NCBI RefSeq assembly: GCF_901709675.1
Contig: NC_051088.1
Coordinates: forward strand, 4,613,664-4,677,663
Source: Syngnathus acus
Lineage: Eukaryota > Chordata > Actinopteri > Syngnathiformes > Syngnathidae
Direction: 5' to 3'
DNA: 64,000 nucleotides
The notes beneath the pieces were generated by a model that saw nothing but the letters and a program-made list of their open reading frames with translations, did not search any database and was not told where the DNA came from. The position numbers and the translations under genes were made by a program. Shown here piece by piece: positions 51,701-62,700 of the stretch (its first letter is position 1; each line of letters starts with the position of its first letter).

Positions 51701-54700
51701 CTATGGTTTTAATTTCGAGAACATTTTAAGAGTATGAGTACAAGTACTTACATTTGAGTACTCATCAATTTCAAGTAGCAGAGGCGGGCATTTGGTCGGT
51801 ACTGACGTTTCTTCAAAATGGCTATTGTATGTTTCTAGCATGTGCATGTGTATGTGTGGCTGAACGGGGCAGTATTCAAGCTAGGACAAGAACAAGAGTT
51901 TTCGATTCAGTATATTTCAGACTGTTCAAGGAACATAATGTGTTAATTGTGCTACATTGAGTGAATGGTGGTCGGTGCAGGAGGGGCTGAGGGTGGTGGG
52001 AGTGGTAACACACCTGTTTGCTTTTGTTGGCGCTATAAAGACATTTGAATCCAACCCACCTCTGCTGCCAGTCTGCATTCTCAATCGCGTCTTCCACCGT
52101 CCCCATTTCCATTCGACACAAGTCTGTGTTTGCTTCGCTTTTTGTGTGCCCGCTTCCACGCATTCATTAGAGCCACTTTTGCATCTTGAATGAGCTGTTC
52201 CCATCTAATTGTTTTTATGGCACGGAACCTCAGCCATGATAGCCCGAGCTGTAATGTATCTCTACGCCTTGATTCAATCAAAAGAGTAGCAAAACAACAA
52301 AAATGAGCTCTGATGATTTTAATAATTCATTCTCAGCTCTGTAAATGGACGAGTCTGGTGGAGCATGCCAAATGAACGCTTGTTTGAAAGAACAGCACCT
52401 AAATGTTTTTTTGTCTCGAGCTCAAAGACATCACCAAGCATGTTCAAGTCTATGAGAAAGAGAGGCACACGAGGCTAAGTCTGGCTATTTCGGTCTTCCT
52501 GCTGGCTTAAACAAGTAACGAAACGAGATCAAAATGATGTGAACCCTTATTGCTCCATTACTGGCTCGGCACCTAATGGCTGTCCCTCTGTGCACCACAG
52601 AGATTCATTATCATGAGCAGGAAATAAGATGGAATATATCAATCCAATTAACACCTGATGATAACCCTAACGATCGCATGCATTGCAAACGCTTTTTTCC
52701 AGTGCTTTGCTTCTTTGTACTTAAGCTTGATTTTGACGCATGTATGTTCCGTGCCGATGTGAGACATGCGGAGTCCGGCCTGCACCACTTTTGCAGCCTT
52801 TCAGTGTAGTCAATATTTAAAAAAATGACATAATTTTCATATGCGTCAACTTGACGTCAAGCATAAAATAAGTACAATTTATTATAGAGTGAAATTTTTA
52901 GATAAAACAAACACTACATTTATTGTTGGGGGTAAATAGAACGGATTAATGGTATTTTCATTAATTTTAATGGGAATAGATGATTTAAAATATGTGTTTC
53001 ACATGACAAGCATGATCATGGAATGAAATAAAGTCGTATGCCAAGCATCATTGTATACAGTGTTTGAAAGACTGACCCATGGCATGGAATACGAAAACCC
53101 ATAGATTATTTACACACCAGAGATTGTAATGGCCCAAAGACACCTCAAGCCTGACAAGACTACTTTTATATTCAGTACAAAATAAATAAATATAATAATA
53201 ATCAAATTGAAATATATATTTCGTCAGAAGTTGCCGCTTTAATGAAACTGTGTAACATACAGCTTACATTTACATTTGAGTCACCATACATGATCTTTAA
53301 ATAGCCAAGTGACACAATGAAACCGATGAATATTTCATGACATTGTAACAGGTTCAGCTCCAGTTGTTTTCTATAAATAGTCCAGGTGACGGACAGATTC
53401 TGCTATTTTGGATTCCAGGTGGTTCCCACACCCTAGCACGCCTATCTCTCAACCAGGCTTCCTCCCCACCGAGCCCACTCTGTTTCTATTTTTAGAATTT
53501 CCCATTTTAGCTCAGCAGGGTCTCCGCAATTGTGTGTGTAATGTAAATTGGGGAAGGAGGACAGCGCGTGTTTGTGTTTGTGTGTGTGTGTGTGTGTGTG
53601 TGGGGGGGAAGCTGGTGGTATCTCCCGCAAAAAGAAGCAGCATCATTTTTGTGTTGGGCCACAGACAAAAGATAAGAGAAGTGAAGATGCCCCGACAGCA
53701 CTCTTTGTAGACTAATAGATTACACATTATCAGAGGATGCTTTCAATGTGTTCCTTCCTTCCTTCCTTCCTTCCTTCCTTCCTTCCTTCCTTCCTTCCTT
53801 CCTTCCTTCCTTCCTTCCTTCCTTCCTTCCTTCCTTCCTTCCTTCCTTCCTTCCTTCCACTTGACTCATTCTCCATATGCTTTCTGTGGTCACGCTCATT
53901 TTCTCTGTCTCCTTTTATCCTTGTTCACAGTTATTTCCTCTCATCTTCCTCCATTACCTGTCATCATTTTGGGCTCATTCACCCATCTTCCTTGCATCTT
54001 ATCTTCCTTTTAACACCATGCTTCCTTCCGCCTCTTCCTTCGAGGCTGGCTTCCTCCCGCCTTCCGTAGTGGCAGAGACTCAGCTGGTGTCCCTTAACAT
54101 GAAAACAAGCCTGGTTTTCTTGGCAACCCGCTGTAGTCCAAGTAATGCAGTGTTTATTTTTAGACGCCGAGCCTTCAACTCGACAGGCAATGGGTTAATG
54201 GCGACAAGCGTGGCTGAGTTGAGACATTTGTGACTGTGTTGATGTCGCATCAACACATCACTGCATCCCATTGTTCATTTCCTTGTGTAATAAAAAAAAA
54301 AACATGAATGCAAGGCTTTAATTCCAAACAAGAACACTTGTTTGAAGAAGTCAGTAGTTGTTAGTAGTTGTTTTCTGACATGGCATTTAGATTTCTGTCC
54401 AACTTTTACTTTGTTCTTGGAGGAACTGATATTTGGTCGATAACAAAATATATAAACTCAATGAAAATAATGTGCAGGGGAAATGGGAGTCTTTAGCATT
54501 CGGATAATCATAGTTATTCAGCTGCAGCTGCTCTGTGAATAACCATTTTAAGGGAACACAATGTGCACTCTCTTCAGTAATACTGTCTCTCAGTCAACAT
54601 AAATAGACAAAGCCATTAATGATTGCTTATAACGCCAACTACTGATCAACATCTTATACATTTCTGGCAAGTGGTATCTTTCTTGGTGTTTTGAAATAAT

Positions 54701-55852
54701 TGAATTCATTTTGAGTAAACTTTCTGAGCTTGAGCAAAGTCATTTTTTTAACAGATGGCAAGATATGCTACCACCAACACAAATCTTCAATTTATTTCTT
54801 CCTTGGCAGAGAACTCATTCCAACTTGTGTATGGCACAAAAACTTTCAAATACATTGCACGGACAGAATTGTTATGCATAGTGATGAGTGTATTAATAGA
54901 TCTAGTTGGTCACTATTTTGCACTTTTCTGGGAACACTTTCAACCAGGTCTGTAGTAGTTCATCTCAAAGATTCTAAATGTGGTTGAGCTCGGGGTTCTG
55001 TGCAAGGTCCTCCACGCCTACCTCCCGTTCAATTGAGGATGGGCTTGTCTCAACATTTACATGAAGAGAAGTCCCCTCTGTAGTGCATTTGTATGAAATT
55101 GTCATCTCATTTTAGAGGAGACCCCTGCTCTTCTCCCAAAAATGCTGACATTTTGTCATATGTGTTTCCACCTTGCTCGCTCCATAAAGTTAAAGCGCCA
55201 TCTGTTAGCTCGACGCTCGGCTGAGTGGCAGGTGCTCTCGAATGTGCCAACCCCCTGGTGTGAGCAGATTGGAGAGCCTCTGTCTGAATAAGCCATGAAT
55301 GCTGATATTCACTTGCAGAGAGTATTTAAAAATAAACGGTCGCACGCGTGCTCCCCTGTCTGGTGAGGTAGACGAGCGAGAGAGTACCGGCTGCGCTGTA
55401 AAAGTTAGCGTGGGTGCTCTTGCTGTGGGTGGCCAAGCTGTTTTAAGTGGCCAAGCAGTTCAATTAAACTGTCCGCTAGCACGTGGCTAATCCCCGTGAA
55501 TTCAAACTTTCAATTCAAGCTCAAGAAATTCTTGCAATGAAGGCGAGCCCAGAGGCCACAATTGCTTTGAGAACTTCTTAAGTGTTCACCTTTACAATCT
55601 AATGAGTGACATACTAATGTTTCTTAATTCTAAAGCCACTTTCAGGAATCCAAATAAAGTATCCAAAATACAGTGAATCCCCGTTTATTACGGATGTTAA
55701 GATCACAGCTAATGAGATGATATTTTGCATTTGTTTGTTTTATTTCTACTCAGGTTAATGGCGAGGAGGAGCAGAGGCGTTACGATGAAGGCCAAGCCCG
55801 TTACGTCATGAATAAAGCCAAGAGACTTGCAGAGAAGGAGGCCAAGCAGTGA
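24609..55852 (+). CDS. acot7: Acyl-CoA thioesterase 7, complete
   Basis: Hydrolyses long-chain acyl-CoA to fatty acid and CoA; mostly cytosolic and brain-enriched in mammals. First exon 1a (24609-24706) or 1b (30392-30540), then common exons 31295-31412, 32458-32614, 41134-41225, 41657-41765, 41888-41974, 48750-48866, 50049-50233 and 55754-55852. All junctions have GT-AG and matching phases. The proteins are 353 or 370 residues, comparable with mammalian forms. Two hotdog domains are present. The first contains RPDDANIVGNVHGG, whose Asn (N58 in the long form) corresponds to the catalytic Asn24 of mouse Acot7. The second contains GATMKLMDEVAG with the catalytic Asp (D245). Also recognisable are HASAEITYTSQHSLEVQVKV, SQSSLIHLVGPSDCTLHDYV and a charged C-terminal helix ending EKEAKQ. 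The largest introns are 8.5 kb and 6.8 kb. Confidence 0.95.
24707..25907 (+). other. acot7 first intron, left part
   Basis: Intronic for transcripts starting at exon 1a. A 133-codon frame at 25035-25436 shows no family resemblance. Nothing else is recognised. Confidence 0.5.
25908..26250 (+). repeat. L2-like/SINE tail repeat, nearly full
   Basis: A longer copy of the repeat at 15874-16080. It runs from CCATTCATTTTCTGTACCAC through GGAGCCTATCCCAGCAG, GAACTGGTTGCCAGCCAAT and GGGATGTGGGAGGAAACC to CTGTGAGGTGGATGTGCTAA. This string order is characteristic of an abundant teleost interspersed repeat. Confidence 0.75.
26584..26680. mobile_element. hAT-type repeat end, partial
   Basis: CAGGGGTGCCCAAACTTATTC followed by GCGAGCTACTTTTGAAATGACC is a hAT-type terminus. 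No matching right end or target duplication was found, probably because of later insertions. Confidence 0.5.
26681..27663. mobile_element. Repeat element with GTATTATACATGGG ends, interrupted by a SINE
   Basis: The left side has CGTATTGGCCCGAATATAAG and the right side has GGTGCGTATTATACATGGGGG with GCGCATTATACATAG. Both are recurrent fish-repeat terminal motifs. The element is interrupted by the tRNA-derived SINE at 27262-27550. Boundaries are approximate and the superfamily is not assigned. Confidence 0.45.
27262..27550 (+). repeat. tRNA-derived SINE
   Basis: Has a pol III-type internal promoter: an A-box-like TGGCAGAGTG (27277-27286) and a B box GGTTCAAACCC (27312-27322). A stereotyped teleost SINE body follows (ATGGGTTAAATGCAGAAGAC, AAATTTCACCACACCCAG) and an A-rich tail. 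It is not a functional tRNA gene, because the arms and 3' end do not fold as one. Confidence 0.8.
27665..27744. repeat. 34-bp perfect inverted repeat (Tc1-type TIR palindrome)
   Basis: Two 34-bp arms (27665-27698 and 27711-27744), perfectly complementary, around a 12-nt spacer. The arms contain ACTACCGTTCAAAAGTTTGG, a terminus widely seen in fish Tc1-type elements. It would form a very stable hairpin. Confidence 0.85.
27905..27956. repeat. Second, truncated copy of the TIR palindrome
   Basis: The same 28-bp left arm with the 12-nt spacer in reversed orientation, and only 12 bp of the right arm before an AT repeat. Together with 27665-27744 it brackets a 160-bp AT-rich segment. Confidence 0.75.
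28052..29025. mobile_element. 974-bp TIR element flanked by TA
   Basis: Perfect 25-bp terminal inverted repeats beginning CCGTAATTTTCGGACTATAA, flanked by TA on both sides (28050-28051 and 29026-29027). Subterminal CTCCGGAGCGACTTATA motifs are present. Inside are about 2.2 tandem ~172-bp units (GATCGATGG at 28377, 28549 and 28702). No transposase is seen, so it is nonautonomous. TA duplication suggests Tc1/mariner-type mobilisation, but the superfamily is not proven. It is related to 18788-20224. Confidence 0.8.
29085..29905. repeat. 31-bp GC-rich minisatellite
   Basis: About 820 bp of a 31-bp unit (GCATCCAAGGCGGTCCTGGC then TTCGTCCAGGC) plus shorter 18-21-bp variants, preceded by (GATCA)n and (GGCA)n. 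The unit lacks stop codons in most frames and 31 is not a multiple of 3. Long overlapping frames up to 235 codons therefore open on both strands; these are not genes. Confidence 0.93.
29906..30181 (+). mobile_element. hAT transposase fragment and 3' terminus
   Basis: Encodes ELLDDVDSEYADLLLHNKVR followed by WLSRGDVLRRFF, the conserved (H)xxVRWLSRG block of hAT transposases of the ZBED/GTF2IRD2-like group. A terminal segment ending GGTTGCCGACCCCTG (30181) follows. That terminal segment is the reverse complement of the left end of the hAT element at 38964-40062. The 5' part has been replaced by or broken at the minisatellite. Confidence 0.8.
30392..30540 (+). CDS. acot7: acot7 alternative first coding exon 1b
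   Basis: ATG 30392 follows an in-frame TGA (30362-30364). It reads 49 codons plus two bases, ending ...SKHDLC-R before a GTATTC donor, phase 2. Joined to 31295 this gives DLCRLMRPDDAN. An internal Met at residue 25 (MRCFRPPRKF) could also start. The N-terminus is basic and hydrophilic, and I cannot predict targeting with confidence. It lies 754 bp before the first common exon. The splice phase and the CR|LM junction support it; expression is unknown. Confidence 0.7.
33296..33425 (+). repeat. L2-like/SINE repeat, 5' part
   Basis: TCCATCCATACATTTTCTGAACC followed by GGAGCCCATCCTGG and GAACTGGTCACCTGCCAATC is the 5' half of the repeat at 25908-26250, truncated at its 3' side. Confidence 0.55.
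33831..33844. promoter_or_regulatory. RFX X-box palindrome
   Basis: GTTGCCCTAGCAAC: perfect GTTGC/GCAAC arms. Matches GTTNCC-NN-GGNAAC at 9 of 10 fixed positions. Lies in the acot7 8.5-kb intron. Confidence 0.45.
34151..34370 (+). mobile_element. Tc1-type nonautonomous element fragment
   Basis: Starts ACACTACCGTTCAAAGGTTTGG, the same terminus as the palindromes near 27.7 kb. It continues with GAGGATAACATTAAACTAAT and ATGAGTAGATAACC, stereotyped sequence next to this terminus in fish. The far end is missing. Confidence 0.6.
35316..35329. promoter_or_regulatory. RFX X-box palindrome
   Basis: ATTGCCATGGCAAC: 9 of 10 fixed positions of GTTNCC-NN-GGNAAC; the core TTGCCATGGCAA is a perfect palindrome. 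Lies in the acot7 8.5-kb intron. Confidence 0.45.
35979..36026. repeat. (CA)n(CGCA)n microsatellite
   Basis: A compound CA/CGCA dinucleotide-tetranucleotide tract. A second stretch rich in TGCGCA motifs follows at about 36400-36475. Confidence 0.9.
37915..38165 (+). mobile_element. Tc1-like transposase fragment
   Basis: Encodes FLFQHDHVPAHKAKAIKDKG, which matches the segment around the second catalytic Asp of Tc1-like transposases (FQHDxAPxHKAxxI). Downstream reading frames drift. No terminal repeats were found. Confidence 0.6.
38499..38549. promoter_or_regulatory. GC-box, CCAAT and X-box cluster
   Basis: Within 51 bp: GGGCGGG (38499-38505), GAGCCAAT (38505-38512) and the X-box palindrome GTTGGCATGGCAAC (38536-38549, 9 of 10 fixed positions). 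The block is GC-rich relative to its surroundings. X-box plus CCAAT is a known RFX/NF-Y pairing. It could be an intronic enhancer or alternative promoter; this is inference from motifs. Confidence 0.4.
38834..40429. mobile_element. MITE with TAGGGTGACC ends, host of a nested hAT
   Basis: Terminal sequences TAGGGTGACCGGACGTCCTC (left) and, reversed, TAGGGTGACCAGATTTGGG (right) form inverted ends. Both flank CTCTTTTTCC motifs. It is split by the hAT element at 38964-40062. Without that insertion the element would be about 0.49 kb. Its own target duplication is not clear. Confidence 0.65.
38964..40062 (-). mobile_element. hAT element with decayed BED-type transposase
   Basis: A 1099-bp element with perfect 8-bp duplications CCCTAACA (38956-38963 and 40063-40070). 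Ends are CAGAGTTAGGCAACCC and, reversed, CAGGGGTCGGTAACCC. On the minus strand from about 39771 it encodes a start like KKRKIADENRGFKKEWTELF and LPACLICNEKL (zinc-finger part). The frame then breaks, and VEKFEDRKNSFKKWIASPNS and EIIKRGKPFTDDKYMKD follow, as in ZBED5/GTF2IRD2-like hAT transposases. It is truncated and stopped, so inactive. It is inserted inside the MITE at 38834-40429. Confidence 0.88.
44442..44455. promoter_or_regulatory. RFX X-box palindrome, perfect
   Basis: GTTTCCATGGAAAC: matches all 10 fixed positions of GTTNCC-NN-GGNAAC and is a perfect palindrome, 16 bp long with its flanks (44441-44456). Lies in the acot7 6.8-kb intron. Confidence 0.55.
45231..45244. promoter_or_regulatory. 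X-box-like motif, weaker
   Basis: GTTTCCATAGTTAC: a full left half-site and a degenerate right half-site (8 of 10 fixed positions). It is 0.8 kb from the perfect site at 44442. Confidence 0.3.
49631..49644. promoter_or_regulatory. RFX X-box motif
   Basis: GTTTCCGTGGCAAC: matches all 10 fixed positions. Located in the acot7 intron between 48866 and 50049. Confidence 0.5.
53572..53602. repeat. (TG)n microsatellite
   Basis: About 30 bp of TG dinucleotide repeat, followed by a short G-run. Confidence 0.95.
53751..53858. repeat. (TTCC)n microsatellite
   Basis: 108 bp, 27 uninterrupted TTCC units. It opens a Leu-Pro-Ser frame that is not a gene. Confidence 0.98.
54114..54127. promoter_or_regulatory. 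X-box-like motif
   Basis: GTTTTCTTGGCAAC: 9 of 10 fixed positions of GTTNCC-NN-GGNAAC. Lies in the last acot7 intron. Confidence 0.35.
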
Positions 55853-56150
55853 CAAGGCTGAAACACAACGCCAAAGGAAAACAAAGCCCATTTTCTCATC
55901 GGGTTCTGCAAACTGTAGCCTCCTACTGAAACTTGACATGCTTCATGCACCAAAGCAATCTCATTCAAATATATACCTATATAATATATATAAAATTGGT
56001 AAATAACAGAGAAATAGTTTACTTTTGTGGCATGCTACCACTGACTAGACTTTGACTTGAAGCTTTTCAAAGGACCTAATGAAGTATACAGGGTAAAAGT
56101 AAATATAAAAATGAAAAAAAAAAATGAAGGAACAAATAAATTATCCCAAC
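55853..56150 (+). other. acot7 3' UTR
   Basis: Extends from the TGA stop (55850-55852) to a poly(A) signal AATAAA at 56135-56140. No earlier clear signal. Confidence 0.7.
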
Positions 56151-57925
<1,775 letters not shown>

Positions 57926-57929
57926 TCCT

Positions 57930-58400
57930 ACAACGGAGCAGCACTCCCTTTCACAGTTCTACTTGTCTTCAGGCTTTCTTTAGAAGAGGCTTCTTTCTGG
58001 GACGTCAGCCATCCAAACCAATATGATGCAGTATGCGGTGTATGGTCCGAGCACTTGCGGGCTGGCCCACAACCCCTTCAACCTCAGCAGGAAGTCCTGG
58101 CATCACTCATCTATTTTCTGAAAGCAATGACTGCATATGATGCGGTGCATGTGCGACCAAGTTCTTTGGTGGACCAAGCAGAGGCCTGTTCTGAGTGCAA
58201 TCTGTTTTGTTGAACCTCTAAAAGGTCTTGGCTCTCATGCTGCAGCTCACTTCCAGGGTGTTGGCAATCTTGCGATCTTATAGCTTCAGCCATTATGTAA
58301 GGCAATTGTTTCTTTTTTTCAGGTTCTCTGAGTTTTTTTAGCATCTCTATCAGTTTGGGTGAAGCGAATCCCAATTCCATTCACACTTCTAATTTCTGTT
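57930..58400 (-). mobile_element. Tc1-like transposase relic (5' part)
   Basis: The minus strand decodes into the N-terminal region of a Tc1-like transposase: EVQQNRLHSEQASAWSTKEL, then GRTCTASYAV, and after frame shifts CSDHTPHTASYWFG followed by SQKEASS. The order is that of the paired helix-turn-helix domain. It is degraded, without identified ends. Confidence 0.6.
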
Positions 58401-59259
58401 GTATTTTGTTGGCCTACTTGGAGCAAACACAGCAAATATATGTAGATTGTGTTGATTTTAGTTGCAGTCCAATTACAGATGTTGTTTGAAATGAAACCTC
58501 GAGGGAGCACGCCACAGCTTTTATTGACTGGATCACGTAAGCTCTTGGGAAATAGCCCCCGTCCCTCTTCCGAAATCCCCTATCGCTGCTTCAGAATCAA
58601 GAAGCGCTTTTTTCCATGACCTCCCACAATGTGCAGCTGCCAGGTGTAGTTGTGAGTGAATGGGAGGGCAGGTGCATCCTGCAGACACAGAACCTCGTCT
58701 GTGTTACAGGCAGCTCTTGTGTCATGCAGGGTCTATTAGTTTTTTCACTGGGTACAATGTGAGCCCCGGGAGAAGAGCACTACTCTGAATGCATCGTCCA
58801 TGGGAGGAGTCTTACATAACCACTCGTATAATGTCAATGAAAACTGCTCATTTCAAAGGAGAATGAATAACGTGATACAGTGAGCTTTGGTGTACCGGTC
58901 CAGTGTGGTCACAAAGGAACACCTGAAAACAAAATTGGCGTAAAAATGACCGTAGTGACAACTGTCAGGATGATATGTTGAGATTTTTAATTGTGGCATT
59001 ATTTTCATCCCAAAAGTGCAATAGTTTAGTGATTGTAGTTTGCATCGTACTGAGAGCTGTTTCTAATGCCAGAAAATGTCAGAAAAGATCTCATGATGCT
59101 GTACAGTTCCACAGCACTGCAAATTGTATTACATGATGCTGAGCTTCTTAATTGATTAGATAGTATAGTGCATTTGTTTTGCATGTGCTGTATGCATGTG
59201 CGTATAGGTCGATGGTTTACCTTCCATGAATGTTTTTTCCCCAATCCCATTGCAGCCTG
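58401..59259. other. Intergenic, no gene seen
   Basis: No recognised gene or repeat. It leads into the CpG-rich block at 59260. Confidence 0.45.
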
Positions 59260-59737
59260 CCGGTTCACTCCCACCGCCACCGCCACGGAGCGTCTTGCTT
59301 CGCGCACGCGCCTGTGTGGGGTGCGGGAGCGCGCAGCCAGCCAGCAGTCTCATCGCCGCTGAGTGACTGAGGTGAGGAGCGAGCGAACAAACAGACGCGG
59401 ATGATGCATTTTTTGCTCGCTTTTCGCATAACTCGGGCACCTTCCGTGCCTCAACATCGGCCTTGTGGGGAAGACGACGCTGATCGGGTGTTCGATACTC
59501 TTCGATAATCTTCTACCAGACGGTCTTCTCCGTCGCTTAGGAAGACAAAGAGGAGTCCGGCGGAGGTAATGTGTGTCGTCTCCAGGGGTCCTCCATCATT
59601 TTTACAGCGGCCCGACCCCTTTTGCCCACTTTGGACTGTTGGACAGACGCCGGGCAGGAAGCCACTTCTTGTGAGGAAATGAACAGCTCTTGTGGAGAGT
59701 GAGCGGCTGCACGGAAGCATTGAGCGTGTTGTCAAAG
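59260..59737 (+). promoter_or_regulatory. CpG-rich block with probable untranslated first exon
   Basis: GC- and CpG-rich sequence (CGCACGCGCC, GGAGCGCGCAGCC, CCGCCGC) unlike its flanks. It ends at a consensus donor CAAAG|GTGAGA (59738), with alternative donors at about 59372 and 59566. No long coding frame crosses it. By synteny the next gene in this direction is gpr153, so this is plausibly its promoter and 5' UTR exon on the plus strand. The gene name is inference; no GPR153 coding exon lies in the window. Confidence 0.4.
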
Positions 59738-62700
59738 GTGAGAATCAGCTCCACACTATGACAGTTTAATGATAAAATGCTTTTTTTCCCTAGGTGACCA
59801 TGGTGATTATTAATTACCACAACAATTGTTGTAACAGTTGCAAATAGGTTCGAGTCCAAACAGGTGGTGTCCTGCATGAAATGCGAAGACACGTGAACGC
59901 AGCATTCCTGCATACAAAGCTAATCTGACCTATTTGGCTGATTGAATTAAAATCGATTTTTGTCGGATGCGAGATGAAAAATGACCCATTTGAGAGGTGA
60001 AATAACACACTGACAGCATACCATCCGTTAGTGTACCGTGCTGGGTCCAAGACGACAATCGCACGTTTGATAGTTGTGGGAAAACACTCCATCTGAAACA
60101 AATAAGCCAGATAAGTGACCTTTCGTCACAGGGCTGTTCTCTTGGAAGGCAATGTGCTCCCACATGCAAATGTATTCATTTCTTATGTTGTTACAATCAA
60201 GGTTTAAATTGTTTTTATTTGAAGTGTGACAGGTTTCTTTTCAACACTCAGCATGCAAGCACACTGCCATATGTTTTGTGTCTGAATAAGGACAGGTTCG
60301 TGACAACCATAAAGAATAACTATATGTAGTCAGGCTAACCTGAGAGGGAATTTTAAACTTGACTCTGCTGATTTACTACAGCATTGTTAGCCATGAGAAA
60401 AATAGTTGATATACATCGATGCATCGTCAAAGTACTGATTTAGTGTATTTTTTGTATTTGTTTTTTTCTGGAGAGCCCTGACCAGTGTCACCGTGCGTCT
60501 TCTTTATTTACTGAACAAAATGAGCATTCGAAAAATATATACATTTGACACTGGCATAATGATTCTTATGATTATGGTCAAATTCAATGCACTCCCCACC
60601 CCTCCTGTCAACACACTTGACATCCCTTTTACTTTACCGTCACACTGCGCATGAAATCACTCAGTTCCGGAGCGGGTGGAATGATTTGGGCGGAAGAATT
60701 AGATAATAAATGGTAACTCAGTGGTGCTAATGTGAATCAACTTTTCCAACCCTTCAGGGGACGATTTACAAACTTATAGTGCTACTGTAGACTTTTGGGG
60801 CCTCTGAGACTCACTCCAGAACAGATGTTTCCCCAAATTCAGACTGGAAATAAATCTTGCCCAATTGTATTGAGCGCTTGTGGAGCATTCATGTATGTGT
60901 CGGTTGTCACAAACGTATTTAGGTAGTTTTGTTAGCAAACCCCAGTTTCTACAGTGTACCTTTTGGCTTTGACACGCAATATGGCAGCGGATCTTCGCCC
61001 AGCCTAGCTGCCAAGTCATTGCAACTAAGCAGTGGCTCTTGCTCTTGCACCAAGCCTAGCAAGCAGCTCATCAGCCTGTCTGCAGTCTGCACAAATGAAC
61101 ACATTATTGCCTCCTCCTCATTTGCAGGAGGGTTTTAAGATCCAAAACGTCTACTGCTCTGCATTGCATGTTCTTGTTGACTAAGTGCATCATTAGGCCT
61201 GTTATTTTATCACGATGAAAATGTAAAGCAAAAGTGTCGACGCGTCGGCAACTATAGCATGGGACATTCATGTCAGTGCAGAGGCCATTAGTGCACTCCA
61301 GATAGAGCGGATGCCATGTGGCCACGCAGGCTAGAGATCATGTGACGCAGGCGCCTCCGCCACCAAGCTCAGTGTTTCACGGGGCACGTGTGACATTTTG
61401 TGTCTTTTTGTGTTCATGCTGTGCTTTCCTTCACTTGAACATGTAGGCAACAATTCACATGGAGTTTTCTTGCATGAAAGAGTTTGTTTTCATTGCCGTT
61501 TGTTAAAAGTGTAAATATATCTTAACTCATTCGCTGGAATCCAACCATTTAGTACCACCAACGAATATACAGTATTTGTCCAGTACTTGAGTTCAACAGG
61601 AATGCGTGGCAGAGCGTCAGGACGAGCTTGTCTGTGAAATTCAGATGTATGAACCATTACAACGACTAACAGATCCCTACTTGGCTTTCGGGTTGGGATC
61701 CGCACAGCTTGCGAGTACAAGATAAAACAAGAGCGAATCGCAGCTTGTCATGCCGATTGTGCGAGAAACAGCAACGCACTGCAAGTCTGTCAACTTTAGG
61801 CACCGCACACTTGAACAGAGTAAGTTCATGCATGGTACAAAGGGAACACGTGTCATGGAATTTGCTAGAAAGTCTGTGTCACGAATGTGAGAAAAGATGA
61901 CACAGTTCATGAAGTGATCATGGAGTAAAAATGCTACACTCGTTCTTTGCAGTGTTTTGGTCATGCTCAATGCTCTATATAATGATTATTTTCCCCCCCA
62001 TCAAGCCCCTTTTCAGTCTTTGTAATTTTGTTGTTTGAGACGCCATCACACAAAAAAAAGTGTCAAAGTCATTCTTCAGCTTGACATCAATCCAAACGAG
62101 TGTTTTTCTTGGACATCCGTAGGGAGTCTACTACGCCTTCCTAGGATTGTCTTGCATATAGTTTTGAAGGGTTCTTCTGGAACACTCACTCTGCAGGTCC
62201 GTCCTCGAGGCCATCTAGACCACTTCTTCAAAATGATTCCCCTCGATGAGTCCCTTGAGCTTAGAAAACGGGGGGGGGGGGGGGGGGGGGGGGGATATCA
62301 CGGGTCAGTTGAGTCGGGAGATTGCTCCAGCACAGCAACCAGGAACTGTCAGATGATTAGGGCATTGCAAGTGATGGATGTTGTTATGGTAGTATGAGTT
62401 GTCTTGCTACATCTCTCACCTCTTCCCATGCACTGAAAGAAGCAAAGCGTAACTGTCTCAGCAGATGTGCTGCTTTATCATCTGACCCACATTGCTTTGA
62501 AAAATCGTTTGTGACATGAGGCTTTAGTTGTCAGCAAACAATTTCAATGATGAACACCCATTATGTTTGAGTTTGAAATTTCTCAATACGTTCCTTATTT
62601 TCTCAGTTAATATTTCTGACATCTGCAGGAGGTGTACATCTATGAATATGCACAGTCTGATGCTGAATCTGGTTCAGATTTTCCAGCCCAGTTGGAGATC

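Larger units (their letters stand above)
50234..55753 (+). other. acot7 last intron
   Basis: 5.5 kb with GT and TTCC microsatellites, an X-box-like site at 54114 and a short repeat end at 55671-55700. No separate gene is recognised. Confidence 0.65.
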
